This document shows, piece by piece, positions 37,501 to 47,808 of a stretch of 64,000 nucleotides of DNA. This DNA comes from Moniliella sp. 'wahieum' (lineage: Eukaryota; Basidiomycota; Moniliellomycetes; Moniliellales; Moniliellaceae), in assembly GCA_003971905.1 (NCBI GenBank), contig RSEE01000049.1, positions 124,001 through 188,000 on the forward strand, given 5' to 3'. The position numbers and the translations under genes are program-made. Under the pieces are notes generated by a model, which was given only the letters and a program-made list of their open reading frames with translations, did not search any database and was not told where the DNA came from. Position 1 is the stretch's first letter; the number at the start of each line of letters is the position of its first letter.

Positions 37501-39657
37501 GGCTGGCGCGGTACACCCAATCCTGTGCTAGAATACGCAGCCCTTGAGGGCGATGACCTAACTGCGATTCGGCTGTACGAGCACCAATACCTTGTTCCCC
37601 AAGCCTTACTGGAGAAGTACCTGGTCAACACCTTGATCGCCTCGATCATGTACGTGGGTGTGAACGTGAACCGGGCAGTGCAGGACCAGTATTATCAGCA
37701 TCTGCTGCAGTACATCCCCGGTTTCGGCCCCCGCAAGGCTACAGGCTTCATCCACGACATCAACGCCCGCCTGGAGGGATCGGTGGTCAACCGTGCCTCT
37801 CTCCTAAGCGAATCCATCCTGGGCCCTACGTGTGGCAAAACGCAGCTTCATTCCTGCGCATCCCGCGGGACGAAGAGGTGCTCGACGATATGGACAGTGC
37901 CGACCCTACCAAAGGTCCGGATGTGCTGGATAGCACCCGCGTTCACCCGAGGACTACGATTTCCCACGCAAGATGGCTGCGGATGCGCTTGAGCTGGAGG
38001 ACCAGGATTTGGAGAACCAACACCCTTCTGAGGCTTGTCGTCTTCTGATGATGCGCGAGGATGGTAAGGACAAACTTAAGGCGCTGGACATCGAGTCGTA
38101 TGCCCAGATGTTGGAGCAGGTGCGTGGACTGCACAAACTCAACACGCTCTACCTGTCTCGCTCAGAGCTCATCAAACCTTACGCCGAACGACGGGATCCA
38201 TTCCTTCTCCCACGGCAGACCAAGGGTTTACCATGTTTACCGGCGAAACGCGGAAGACGATTGATGCCGAATTGGTTGTGCCGTCCGGATCGTCCGGATC
38301 GTGGACAAGGTCCGTGCGTCGGGGGATCAATCGGGACAGGATAACTTGCCTTTCCTCTTGGTCCGTCTTGACAGCGGGATCGAAGGCAAGATCTTCGCCC
38401 CCTATGCCATACCCAACTGGGAGGAGCACTCGCGGGTGCGTCTGGCAGGCTCATTCAGTGTGAACCAGACCATCGACGCGATGATCATCCAGTTTGATCC
38501 GGTCACCGCACCGTTGAGCTGACGGCCGACCCAAGCCACTTTATTGGGGGCGATGTGGTCCATCGTGCGACAGCGAAGGATCCCCAATACTTTGACGAGT
38601 CACGTCAGGTCCAAGCTGACGGGACGACGCGGTTCGTCGCGCCCGGCAGCAGGGCAGTGTGGTGCGCATGATCAAGCATCCCAACTTCCATCATGTCAAG
38701 GCGGGCAAGGCAGAGGAGATGTTGGCGAACGAGCCGGATGGCGCAGTTATCATCCGTCCCAGTTCGCGTGGGTCAGACCACTTGGCAGTGACCTGGCGCG
38801 TGTATCCCGGAGTGTACCAGCACATTGACGTGAAGGAGTTGGACAAGGACGAGTACGCTCTCGGGCGTCGTCTTGTGGTGGGGGTGAGGTGTACTCGGAC
38901 TTGGATGAGTTGATTGTGGGGCACATTGACCCTATGTTCCGCAAGGTTCAGGAATTGGTGCACCACGACAAGTTCAAGGGAGAAGAGGACGAGCTGAACA
39001 AATACCTGTTCAACTACTGCCAAGCTAACCCTCAGAAATCGCAGTATGGGTTTGCGATCGACCGCAAGCACCCTGGGTACTTTAAGCTGCTCTTTAAGGA
39101 GCGTGCCGAAAAGAACGTGTTGGCCTGGCCGGTCAAGGTCCTTCCCAACGCCTTCGTTCTGCGCGACTCCAAATCTCCCGACGTCATCTCGCTTTGTAAC
39201 GCCTTCAAGTCGCTTTACATGGGCGTTGGCCTGAACTATCCTGGCGGGCGCACTCCCGCGTGGGGGGACGCACACCCGCTTATGGCGGCCGAACCCCAGC
39301 CTGGGGGCGGACCCCCGCGTACGGGGCAGCTCGCAGCGCTGTGCCATGGCCGGAGGGGCCACTCCACTGGCTGGCGGTCGCACACCTTATGGGGGGGCTA
39401 TGGCGGCATGGGGGGCCGTGGACCCGTTCCGCTTCGTACGCCCCTGTCGGTGGCTCGGGGGCAGCGGCTCCCAGCCCCAACCCCTATGCTCGCCGCGCTC
39501 CTGGTCCGCCGCCGCCACCGCCAGGTATGGGCCCAGGGGCTACCCCCAACGTCCGCCGATGGGGTACAATGCGCCTCCCCCTGGTCCGCCGCCCGGCCCC
39601 CCTCCGGGTCCGCCTCCTGGCCCGCCTCCCAGTCGGCCCAGTGGAGGTAAGCGATAG
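34544..39657 (+). CDS. SPT6: Transcription elongation factor and histone chaperone SPT6
   Basis: Spt6 travels with RNA polymerase II and restores nucleosomes. The start MSDEERAAAPEKEP at 34544 opens a strongly acidic N-terminus (34670-35250) with VAEGFIVDEDEE. The core shows EPAQIEAKMLTDRDETIRKL, a helical region to 36600, a YqgF-like domain (about 37000-37440, FQPDVIVVNGTSPRAIMLLH), a helix-hairpin-helix (37680-37790, YIPGFGPRKATGFI), an S1-like region (38200-38520) and tandem SH2 (38650-39200, PDGAVIIRPSSRGSDHLAVT). The tail carries GGRTPAWG/GGRTPAYG repeats (about 39240-39400) and a Gly-Pro-Pro-Pro run, stop at 39655. Eight or more frame breaks, for example near 34630, 35270, 36570, 36700, 37435, 37810 and 38880. 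About 1,690 residues if repaired. Confidence 0.94.
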
Positions 39658-39863
39658 AGGTTCGATGAAGTTAAGTGTTGGAAGGGCATGTTCCGTATCA
39701 AAAGAAAAACGTATACTATTCTGCCAGGATTGTTGTATCGCCGGAGCTATTAGTAGTGTGTATCCAACCGCCTTGAGATCCCGCGCAAACGCATTAGGAA
39801 GGAGCATTAGTCGTCATATCGGGTCGCACGCCATCCAAGCTTCAAGCTCAAGTGGTACTAGCC

Positions 39864-41088
39864 TTAGAGCTTGACCAATTTAGCCTGGAGCCAGACGCGG
39901 TACATCCGCTTCCGCTCTTTGCGGTTGACGAGCATTCGCCTGTCTTCAGCAGTTGGAGCGTGCGGTACAAGACGGGTCCGGTCAGCGGTTTGTAGGAAGC
40001 CGCCTCGTCCTCGGTTGCCGCTTCAGGCGGCTGGGCTTTGAATATGGACAGCAGCTCAGCCCGCTCAAAGAAGTAGACTGCATCCATAGCACAGTCAGTA
40101 GGGGTGGCACTGAATCGTACCATGCATGGATCATCCAACATACCTCGCGTCCCGTCGCCACGAACGTAGAAGTTATCCGCCAGAAGACGGTTCTTTTGAA
40201 CCGCAGTTGAGGAAGATCATACCGACCATAATCACGGAAAAGCACTTTTCCCCCTGGTTTAAGCAGCGTGGTGACATTGCGTGCTGCTGCCTCCCACTCG
40301 TCTGGGTGCAGTGCCGACAGGACAAAATGAGCACCACCACGTCCACGAGCCAGCCTCAAGACCAGGGGGAGCACAGCCCTTGTCCTGTCCTCCGGATCGG
40401 TCGCTGACAGATCCCATACATCGGCGTAGCACGAGCCCATATGGTCGGCCTTGTACACCTCCGACTTGCGAACGACTTCGATCGCCTCGGACGAGTAGTC
40501 GTACCCAAACAGCTTGAGATCAGGATTGCTATTGTCCCGGTACAGTGGAAGCAAGGTATCCCCGGCCCCGCACCCAATCTCTACCACAGTCCGAGGGCCA
40601 CTCTGACTCACAACGTTAGTGCCGCCCTTTCAAGTGATGACAGACTCACTCCTTGTTTCGCTGCCTCTTCCAGCTCACCAAACTCCGACGCGAGCCATTT
40701 GCGGTTTTTGAAAAAGTGCTCGGCATGGCTGGCGTAGAACTGGTTCCAGTATCCCGCTGGGTCGGCATGGTACTTCTCTGGTCATCGCCTAGTCAGCCAA
40801 GCCAATCGAACAAAAGTGAGCAAGACAAGGAAGACGCACCGGCATCTTCTTTCTCGACGGCCGTCAGCGCTTGGGCATCCAACTTGGCCTGGATTTCCTC
40901 CATGTAATCCGGCGGGGGCTGGACGTGGTCCCACGCATTGTGTTCCCCACAGCCTCGTCGCTATCATCCTTAAGCAGGCGGGTGCCAAACACATGCTCTC
41001 CACTCTTCTGGAGGATGGCTTGAGCCTCGGTTTCCGTCTTGGGCCGCTCGGTGCGTGAGGAGGCGGCTGTGTCAGGTGTCGAGCTCAT
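39864..41088 (-). CDS. tRNA N3-methylcytidine methyltransferase (TRM140/METTL2 family)
   Basis: SAM-dependent enzyme that makes m3C at position 32 of Ser/Thr tRNAs. The start MSSTPDTAASSRTERPK at 41088 leads into HVFGTRLLKDDSDEAV and the family's N-A-W-D-H-V segment, PPDYMEEIQAKLDAQ, then (exon 2) YWNQFYASHAEHFFKNRKWL. The Rossmann core has VVEIGCGAGDTLLPL, LKLFGYDYSSEAIEVV, HFVLSALHPDEWEAA and LKPGGKVLFRDYGRYDLPQL, all signatures of METTL2/6/8. The C-terminus VNRKERKRMYRVWLQAKLVK ends at 39864. An intron near 40760-40840 and another near 40090-40160 are likely. Frame breaks near 40980, 40640 and 40390. It is convergent with SPT6, 206 bases apart. Confidence 0.92.
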
Positions 41089-41547
41089 TTGGGAGATAGG
41101 TGATGGGGAGTCTTTCGGAGTGCGCTTCGGTTTTTCTTTTTTTCCCTCTGACGAAGACGACGAGCTTGAAGCTTGAAGATGACAAGAACTTGAAATTGCA
41201 GTGTGTGTGGTGTGGGTAAACGGTGGCCGCCCTCTGCACCATCAGAGGTCTACCGATCAGACGGATCAATTCCAGCTCTCTAGCTCCTAGCCAGGTTACT
41301 ACACACATGCCGTGACACTGCCGATAATGGCAGCTGGATCGGCAGCACACAATGCATACTTAGAGAGAAGAGACATTATGTATAGGAAAGAAGACCATCT
41401 CTGTAACATGTGTAAGAGGCGCCAATTAAACGCTGTTGTTTCACAGCGGGCGTTTCGAGTGCCATAACGCATAATAATGGCCGGTAACCGGTAACACCGC
41501 CAGAACGGAGCCAGAAGGGTATGATCCCATCTTGCACCATTCACACT
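41089..41547. other. Intergenic, no gene seen
   Basis: Short spacer between two minus-strand genes. It contains GCTTGAA heptamers near 41168 and overlapping CGGTAACCGGTAACACCG words near 41482. Confidence 0.6.
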
Positions 41548-44275
41548 TCACGCATGGCCTGCCATCATTCGGGCAACTTCGTCACTTGTACCGTCGGCCC
41601 GGGTCTCGGTGACCAGGGCGCTTCCTAAGGTCCAGCCCACAGGGCGACCCATGGCTTCATCGGAGCGGTCCAGGAGGAGCTCAAGATCCTGTTTACTCAA
41701 CTCGCGACTTTGCTCGTCATCCGTATCCAAGCGTACCAAGTCGCGGACTTCAGTACTCTTGGAGAAGGCAGTCCAATTCAACAGACGACGCTTGGAGATG
41801 ACCAACTCCTCCAGCCGACGCTTGGACTGGGCAGAGTTGAGGATTCGCTGTTCAATCGTACTGGCCGCAGCAAGACGGAATACCAAAACTGGCTTGGTCT
41901 GGCCGATCCGATGCGCCCGATCCTGGGCCTGGGCGTCCACGGCAGGGTTCCAGTCACTATCATAGAAGATAACCGTATCGGCGGAAGCAAGGTTGATGCC
42001 CAATCCGCCCGCTCGAGTCGAAAGGATGAAGATGCCCCCCCTGCGCCTTGGGACTGTTAAACGCCTCCATTTGTTCCCGTCGCTCTAAACCCGAAGTATT
42101 GCCGTCGATACGGCAAGGCGGCTCCCCAAACTCATCCTCGATCCAGATAGAGAGAAGGTCCATCTGAGTCGTAAATTCAGAAGATCAGGACGCGGTGTCC
42201 GCGGTCCAAAAGCATATGAAGCAAGCGAGAGAGCAGGCCCATTTTCCCACTGGCCGTAAAATTTCCTTCATTTGAAGCGTGCCGGACTCGTCATGCGGCC
42301 AATGGAGGAGGAATGGATGGTTGCAAATCTTGCGCAGCTGCATCACCAAGTTGTCCAGATGCAATGACCGTACCTCTTTCAGTGCTTCTTTGACCGCCGA
42401 AATGTCAGACTCGCGGAAGCCGTGAGCCGCTGGATTTGGCGGCCCAGGCACAGGCTGAGACCGCTTTGCGAGGAAGGAGAGGTCGTTGTCGCCTGTTCGT
42501 CAAAGGAATAATCGAGCGCTTTTTGTGCAGCCTTCCTCCGTGGACGCAACGCATGGCGGTAGGCGATTGTCGTTCCTGCTTCCGCTTTATCTTCCTCCTC
42601 GCTCTCGGCTAGAGGGGTAAGAGTCTCCTTGTGTTCCGGTGCATCAATGTAAGACATAATCGCTACCGCCTGCTTCTCACTTAGCCCCGTCTTGAGTTGC
42701 ACCAGGAGATTGCGCAGCGTGCCATTAATCGCTGCATTGTACAAATCCGCCTGGGCCGGGGTGATGCGGGCATACAGCAAATACTCCTTTTTCGGCGGGA
42801 GGCTGCGTTCGACATCCGTCTTGAGCCGCCGCAGCATGAACGGCTTAAGAATGGCATGAAGCTGGCTTACCATCTGTTTGGTCTGGACCAAGCTCATGCT
42901 TTTCTTTTTCTTCCGAGTCTGGGAGGTGTTGTTCGCATCCTGAAAATCAAACCATTCTTCGAACGTGTTGAGATCGTCAAAGATGTCTGGAAGGATGAAG
43001 TTGAGCAGTGACCAGAGCTCCGTCAGGTTGTTCTGCAATGAGAAGTCAGCTGAGAGAAGACGTAAAAGAAGGAGGGGGTGCACACACCTGCAGAGGCGTG
43101 CCGGTCAAGATGAGGCGCTGACTTGTCTGATATTTTTTCAGTACTTGGGTCAACTTGGAGTTGTAATTTTTGAGCCTTTGGGCCTCGTCCACCACAATGT
43201 AAGTCCAGGGGTACTGCTGCAACCCGGCAGAGTCTTGTAGGATCATCTGATACGAGGTGATCAACGGGGAAATTGACAGCTCCGGGCGTTGGGTTACTTC
43301 TTGATGGTTGCGGCTGTTGGAAGAAGAGATGTTCAGCACGAAGCTTTGCACGTGTGCCCGCCGAGCCATGGTACACGATGGAGGGGATGTCGGGGGTAAA
43401 GCGTTGGAATTCCGAATGCCAGTTGTAGATCGTGCTCAGCGGGGCAACAACCAAGAAAGGGCCCCAAACCCCGTGAGCGCGCAAGTGAGCAAAGAAGGAG
43501 ATGGTTTGCAACGTCTTTCCTAGACCCATCTCGTCCGCCAAGATTCCGTTTAGGCCATTCTCATATAAGGACACGAGCCACGCCACCCCTTCCAATTGGT
43601 AATTGCGCAGCGCGCCCGTAACCAGCGCAGGTTGGACCAGCGCCTCCTCATCCGGCGCTGAAGGAACAGATTCCTCCGTTTTGACAGCGACAGGCTGATC
43701 CTTACTTCCCTTGCCCCGCTTGCTTCGTCTGAAGGATGCATCTTCGCTGCCCCCTTTGGCAAGATCTTCCTCGTTCAAATAATCGCTGACACGAAGGTCG
43801 GGACGTCTGCGCTTGCGCGTAGAACGAGTGGTAGGGGCAGGGCGTGCAGAGCTTGCCTCCTCCGCCTCCGTCTTGGCGCGGGCAGGAGCAGCGCGGGGCC
43901 GCGCCGCCCGTTCTTTAGCCATCCGCTCCCCCATGATCTTGGCGTAAATACCCGAACGCGCCAAGAGCGCATTGAGCTTCTTCATGCGCATCTCTTTTTC
44001 CTAAACAAGTCTAGTCAGCATCAACATTCAATACAAAAATGAGACATTATGGAAGCGCACCCTTCGCTCTTCCTCATCCTCATCCGTGTCCTCTTCCTTT
44101 TCTTCGTCCTTCTCATCCGCTCCAACCTTCTCTGTGGAAGGCTTGGGCGGTCGATCTCCATGTCGACCGCGTCGTCGGCAGAAGTGTCGGCCTTCGCGGG
44201 ACTGGCGGTGGTGCGGGGAGAAGGAGAGACGGTCTTATCAGGGTCGACGGAGGTGCTGCGTGTGAGTGTGGACAT
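41548..44275 (-). CDS. SNF2-family ATPase, Irc5/HELLS (LSH) type
   Basis: Nuclear DNA translocase and chromatin remodeller. The start [16 protein letters not shown] at 44275, then a charged N-terminus. The helicase core shows [40 protein letters not shown] (motif I), [47 protein letters not shown] (motif II as DEAQ), LILTGTPLQ joined by an intron (about 43030-43090) to [13 protein letters not shown], and [20 protein letters not shown]. The C-terminal lobe has [59 protein letters not shown] and [10 protein letters not shown], stop at 41548. [11 protein letters not shown] with RFTPDIPS is characteristic of HELLS/Irc5. Frame breaks near 44100, 43290, 42470, 42200 and 42040. Confidence 0.9.
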
Positions 44276-44390
44276 GGGCCTGGCAGCGATTCTCGCAGTG
44301 GTGGGATGAAGCTTGAAGGTTGAGACTGACCGTGCATGCAGCCGAAATGTCCCTCGTCGGCGTTCAGCGGCTCAGCCGTGAGGCTCACGC

Positions 44391-44425
44391 GTTCAACGTT
44401 AAGTTTAACGTTCAACGTTCAACCT
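44391..44425. repeat. AACGTT palindrome cluster
   Basis: GTTCAACGTTAAGTTTAACG followed by TTCAACGTTCAAC: interlocked AACGTT palindromes with CAACG spacing, matching the words at 8585 and 61849. Confidence 0.8.
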
Positions 44426-44550
44426 GAAAGAAACCCTCGCAGTGTGTACTCAAAGCCCCCAGCACCTGGGCACTGTGCGTGCGGGACGTTTGCGCGACGC
44501 GTCTGGGCCAGCGTGACGCGTGATTGGTAGTTGCATCGCGTCGCGGGTAT

Positions 44551-44577
44551 CATCGATCATCGATCATCGATCATCGA
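44551..44577. repeat. CATCGAT tandem heptamer
   Basis: Three CATCGAT units plus CATCGA, each containing an ATCGAT palindrome. Similar GATCGTCGATCATCAAT words occur near 23870. Confidence 0.85.
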
Positions 44578-45411
44578 CATCCCTCCGAGCTGGCGTCCTC
44601 TTCAAGTTTCAAGCTGCCTCCAGGTCCTGGTCCCTCGCTTCGCCGGCACTCGGTTACGTACGCGGACTTGCTCCACACGTGACGTGTGATATCTCACGTG
44701 ATATGTGATCGCGTTGCGAAGCTATCAGAAGGCGGTGTGGGCTGGTACGGGGCCCCGGGGACGCCCGAGTGGCTTGTCCAGGCGATCAGAGACTCAGCAT
44801 GAGGCACTTTCTGGCACGCCACTTGGCGAGAAGCAATGGTTAATGGGCCGCCAGGCTACGTCAGCATCAGATCTAAGATTCCAAGAGTAAACACTGGCCA
44901 GCTGAGAGGCAGAGGCTGTGCCTCCGCACGAGCAGGCTTCTCAGCGCCAGCATTGAGAATTCAGATCAACAGCCCACATTCGATGGGCGAACAAGTACTG
45001 GTTCGGATGTGCCGTCGATGTGTGTGCTCGAAGATCGATGAGGCCGACGAGGGCCCGACCCCAAACCCAGGCCTTTGCAGGCTTACAAGAGGTAAGGCCA
45101 TCCGACTCAGTCGGTCCACCCGCAGCGTCACAGAGAACCCGACACACAGCTTATCTCTATGTTCCAATCTCTATATGGCCCACTTCTGCTACAAGCTGCC
45201 ACAGAGGGCCATTAATCATTCATCATCATGATCCATCCGCTCGCATCGTGCGAATCGTCATCATCTCTCTTTTTCGTCCCCGTCAACGTCAACCAGGTTG
45301 CCCCACACTAGTGAGTACGCGGCCATATTGCGCACCAAGAACAACATCATCCACACACACACGCACACACCACCAGCGGACAGATGATGACTGTGTGGAA
45401 TGCTACACTGG

Positions 45412-45418
45412 TATAAAA
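45412..45418 (+). promoter_or_regulatory. TATA box of the gene at 45568
   Basis: TATAAAA 150 bases before the ATG, followed by a pyrimidine-rich leader. Confidence 0.55.
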
Positions 45419-45567
45419 GGTTCTCCTTCAAGTTGACACTCCCTTTTATTTTCCTCAGACCTCTGGTCACCTACAACCCTCTCCTACACCAACCCTTCTC
45501 ACCTCACACCCTTCAACAACCTCCTTGGTTGTGTTGCACCCAACTCGCCAACAACCACGACAAAGAC

Positions 45568-46609
45568 ATGGGAAAACAAAACCGCCAGAACGCCAACAGC
45601 CAACAGGTCGAGTCCACGGTGATTCCCAAACAGGTATGGCAATAGCCTAGCTCCCATTGCCCCTCTACGCTTTATCTAACTCCCAATCCCTTTCTTCATC
45701 CTTTCTTCTTCAGGCCGGTGGTGTTTTGTTCCAGTCGGCTGAGCCTGTGCTGGCTGCGACTGCAAAGCAGGTACGCTTGCCCCACGTGACGTCCAAACCA
45801 TGGACGCGCGAGGCCTGGGAGCGTGCCAAGCCATGGGTGATGGAACAGCGACAAAAGCTGGAAGATCGTCATTGGACCCAAGCAGATCCTTTGCGCACCG
45901 AGCTGTTTGCGTTGCGAAAACCTGCGTCGTCTTCCGCCGACACGGAAGATGGGTACATTTACATTCACATGCCGCGTAAATGGATTGACTTTATTCGCTC
46001 TGGCAAGACCGACGAGGACCTTGCAACGGAGGAAGCAGCCAAGGGTCACCGCCACCAGCGTGTCCAGCACAGGCGTCATGCGCCTTCGTACGAGATGGCT
46101 TCTTCGGAGATTTGGCCCGTCCGAGTGGAGCAGTCGGAGGAGCACCCCGCCACTGTAGTGCTCGATACCGACGAGGCATTGGAGAACATGCTGTACCTTC
46201 TTATGTGTCTTCAACCTGGTCTGGTCCGTCTGCACGCCGAGCGCACCAATGTCGTCCAGCCGCTCACGAAGCAGGTCGACGTGCATCGGGAAGACGATGC
46301 TCCTTCTATCCGGATTCGCGCCATGGTCGCCGACCAGGAGTCGTATGTCCGCCTCCTCCCACCTAGCTACTGGGTCAAACGCAATGCTCAGCAACTGCTC
46401 ACCATCTTGGGCCAACGGGAGTACGAGGCAACGTTAGCGGCAAGTCAGGACCCCGCCCGTTCCACTCAACGCACAGTGACCAACGTCACGGACCGTGCGT
46501 GGGAAGAGCATTGCCGTCCGAGCCCAAGAACAAGAAAAGAGTCAAGAAAGCACAACGCCCTTCGGCGGCGATGCAGGATGCTGCCCTGCTTGCCTCTCCC
46601 GCCGCTTGA
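45568..46609 (+). CDS. Hypothetical protein, two exons
   Basis: I do not recognise a family. Exon 1 (45568-45633) encodes MGKQNRQNANSQQVESTVIP; an 80-base intron (45634-45713, GTATGG to TTCAG) follows, and exon 2 starts AGGVLFQSAEPVLAATAKQV. The protein is soluble and charged, with segments EAWERAKPWVMEQRQKLEDR, GYIYIHMPRKWIDFIRSGKT and RIRAMVADQESYVRLLPPSY that look like conserved fold elements, though I see no catalytic motif. Near 46500 a frame change gives a basic tail EPKNKKRVKKAQRPSAAMQD and a stop at 46607; this tail is more protein-like than the alternative. The promoter has a TATA box and no repeats near the start. Nuclear or nucleolar location is possible from the basic tail (inference). 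Confidence 0.7.
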
Positions 46610-47808
46610 CCAGCTCCGACTCTCATACCTCACACAGTACTCGTGCGCCCTCATCTCGCTCTTCTGATTTTGGCTATCTCTCTTCGGTATTACGACAGAG
46701 AGTGGCACAAGGTGAACTATTTACAATGCTGTGGCTTCCCAAGTCACAATCCAAATCCCCTGTTCTGATGCTCCCACGAACCTCTTCTTCTCCAAAAGAA
46801 GTACGACCACACAACGGACTGTGCATTGATTTCTTTTCCAAAACATATACTACTGCAGTGTGTATAGCAGAGATTACTTGATGGTTTACCCCACCTTATT
46901 GATTTTTGAGATATGTAAGACAAAGTTTTTGAGCTGCGCTCCATCAGGAAACCCCCCGAAAGAAAACTTACGCCGCTCCGCCTCTCATCATGCCGGTTCG
47001 CCCCAATAACCGTACTCACGAGCGAGCAATAGGCCCAGAGGCGCAAGAGGAGGTACCGATTACCTGTCCATATGTAACTACGCCTACCCACTCTCACCAC
47101 CGTCCGTTCGGTTGCCACAAAGCCATCCATAAAATATCCATACTAAAGTACAGTGCCTGTTGGCAGCGAGCGGGGAGCAGAGGCACAAGCCTTAGTAAGT
47201 AATGCAACAGTGAGCAGTGGCACGATCCAGGGCAAGTCTTTTCAGGAGAGGGTGAAGAGTGGGGCCAGTTATACAAGTTATACAGGGGGAATAGTAGCAG
47301 TATAGTACAGAGCAGAAGCCGACAAGCCCGGCCGCGGTGGTGAGGGTGCCAGAGCGAAGGAGAGGAGTGTGGGCGCTTGGCATACTCGTCTTGTGTGGAA
47401 TCGACGGCACAGACACACTTCTGCGAACAGGAACGAGCTTATTCAGTGTGGTGCACTCGGTGCCAACCCGAGCAGATCCATCGCGGGTTGCAAGCCGTCG
47501 GCAGTGGACGTGCCAACTGCAGCTCCGGGAGCTGCAGGCCTACCAATGGCAGGAAAAGGGTACCCCTTTGCATCCCGTTCATCCCGTTCATTCCCATCAG
47601 CTGGTTCATCGGGGAGGCCCAGGGGGAAGAAAGTCCAGTACCTGGTACAGCCTGCAGCGCCGTAGACACTGGCCCTGTCCCCGCTCGCCTGCCCGAGTGC
47701 GGAAGAGGCAGCAGCATCCCCGTCCCTACCCAGCACCACCACCACTACAGCCTCCACCAGGACTGGGCGCGCCAAACACGCCTGGCACATGACCCTGCGC
47801 ATGCAGAC
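46610..47808. other. Intergenic, no gene seen
   Basis: 3' flanks of the gene at 45568 and of the GATA factor. The part from 47430 to 47808 has long open frames on both strands because of high GC. It may include the 3' untranslated region of the GATA factor. Confidence 0.5.

Larger units (their letters stand above)
44276..45567. other. Intergenic, rich in short palindromic repeats
   Basis: Divergent spacer between the SNF2 gene and the gene at 45568. It contains AACGTT words (44391-44425), CATCGAT repeats (44551-44577), ACGTGATAT words near 44690, and a CACACACACG tract near 45350. A TATA box lies at 45412. Confidence 0.6.
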
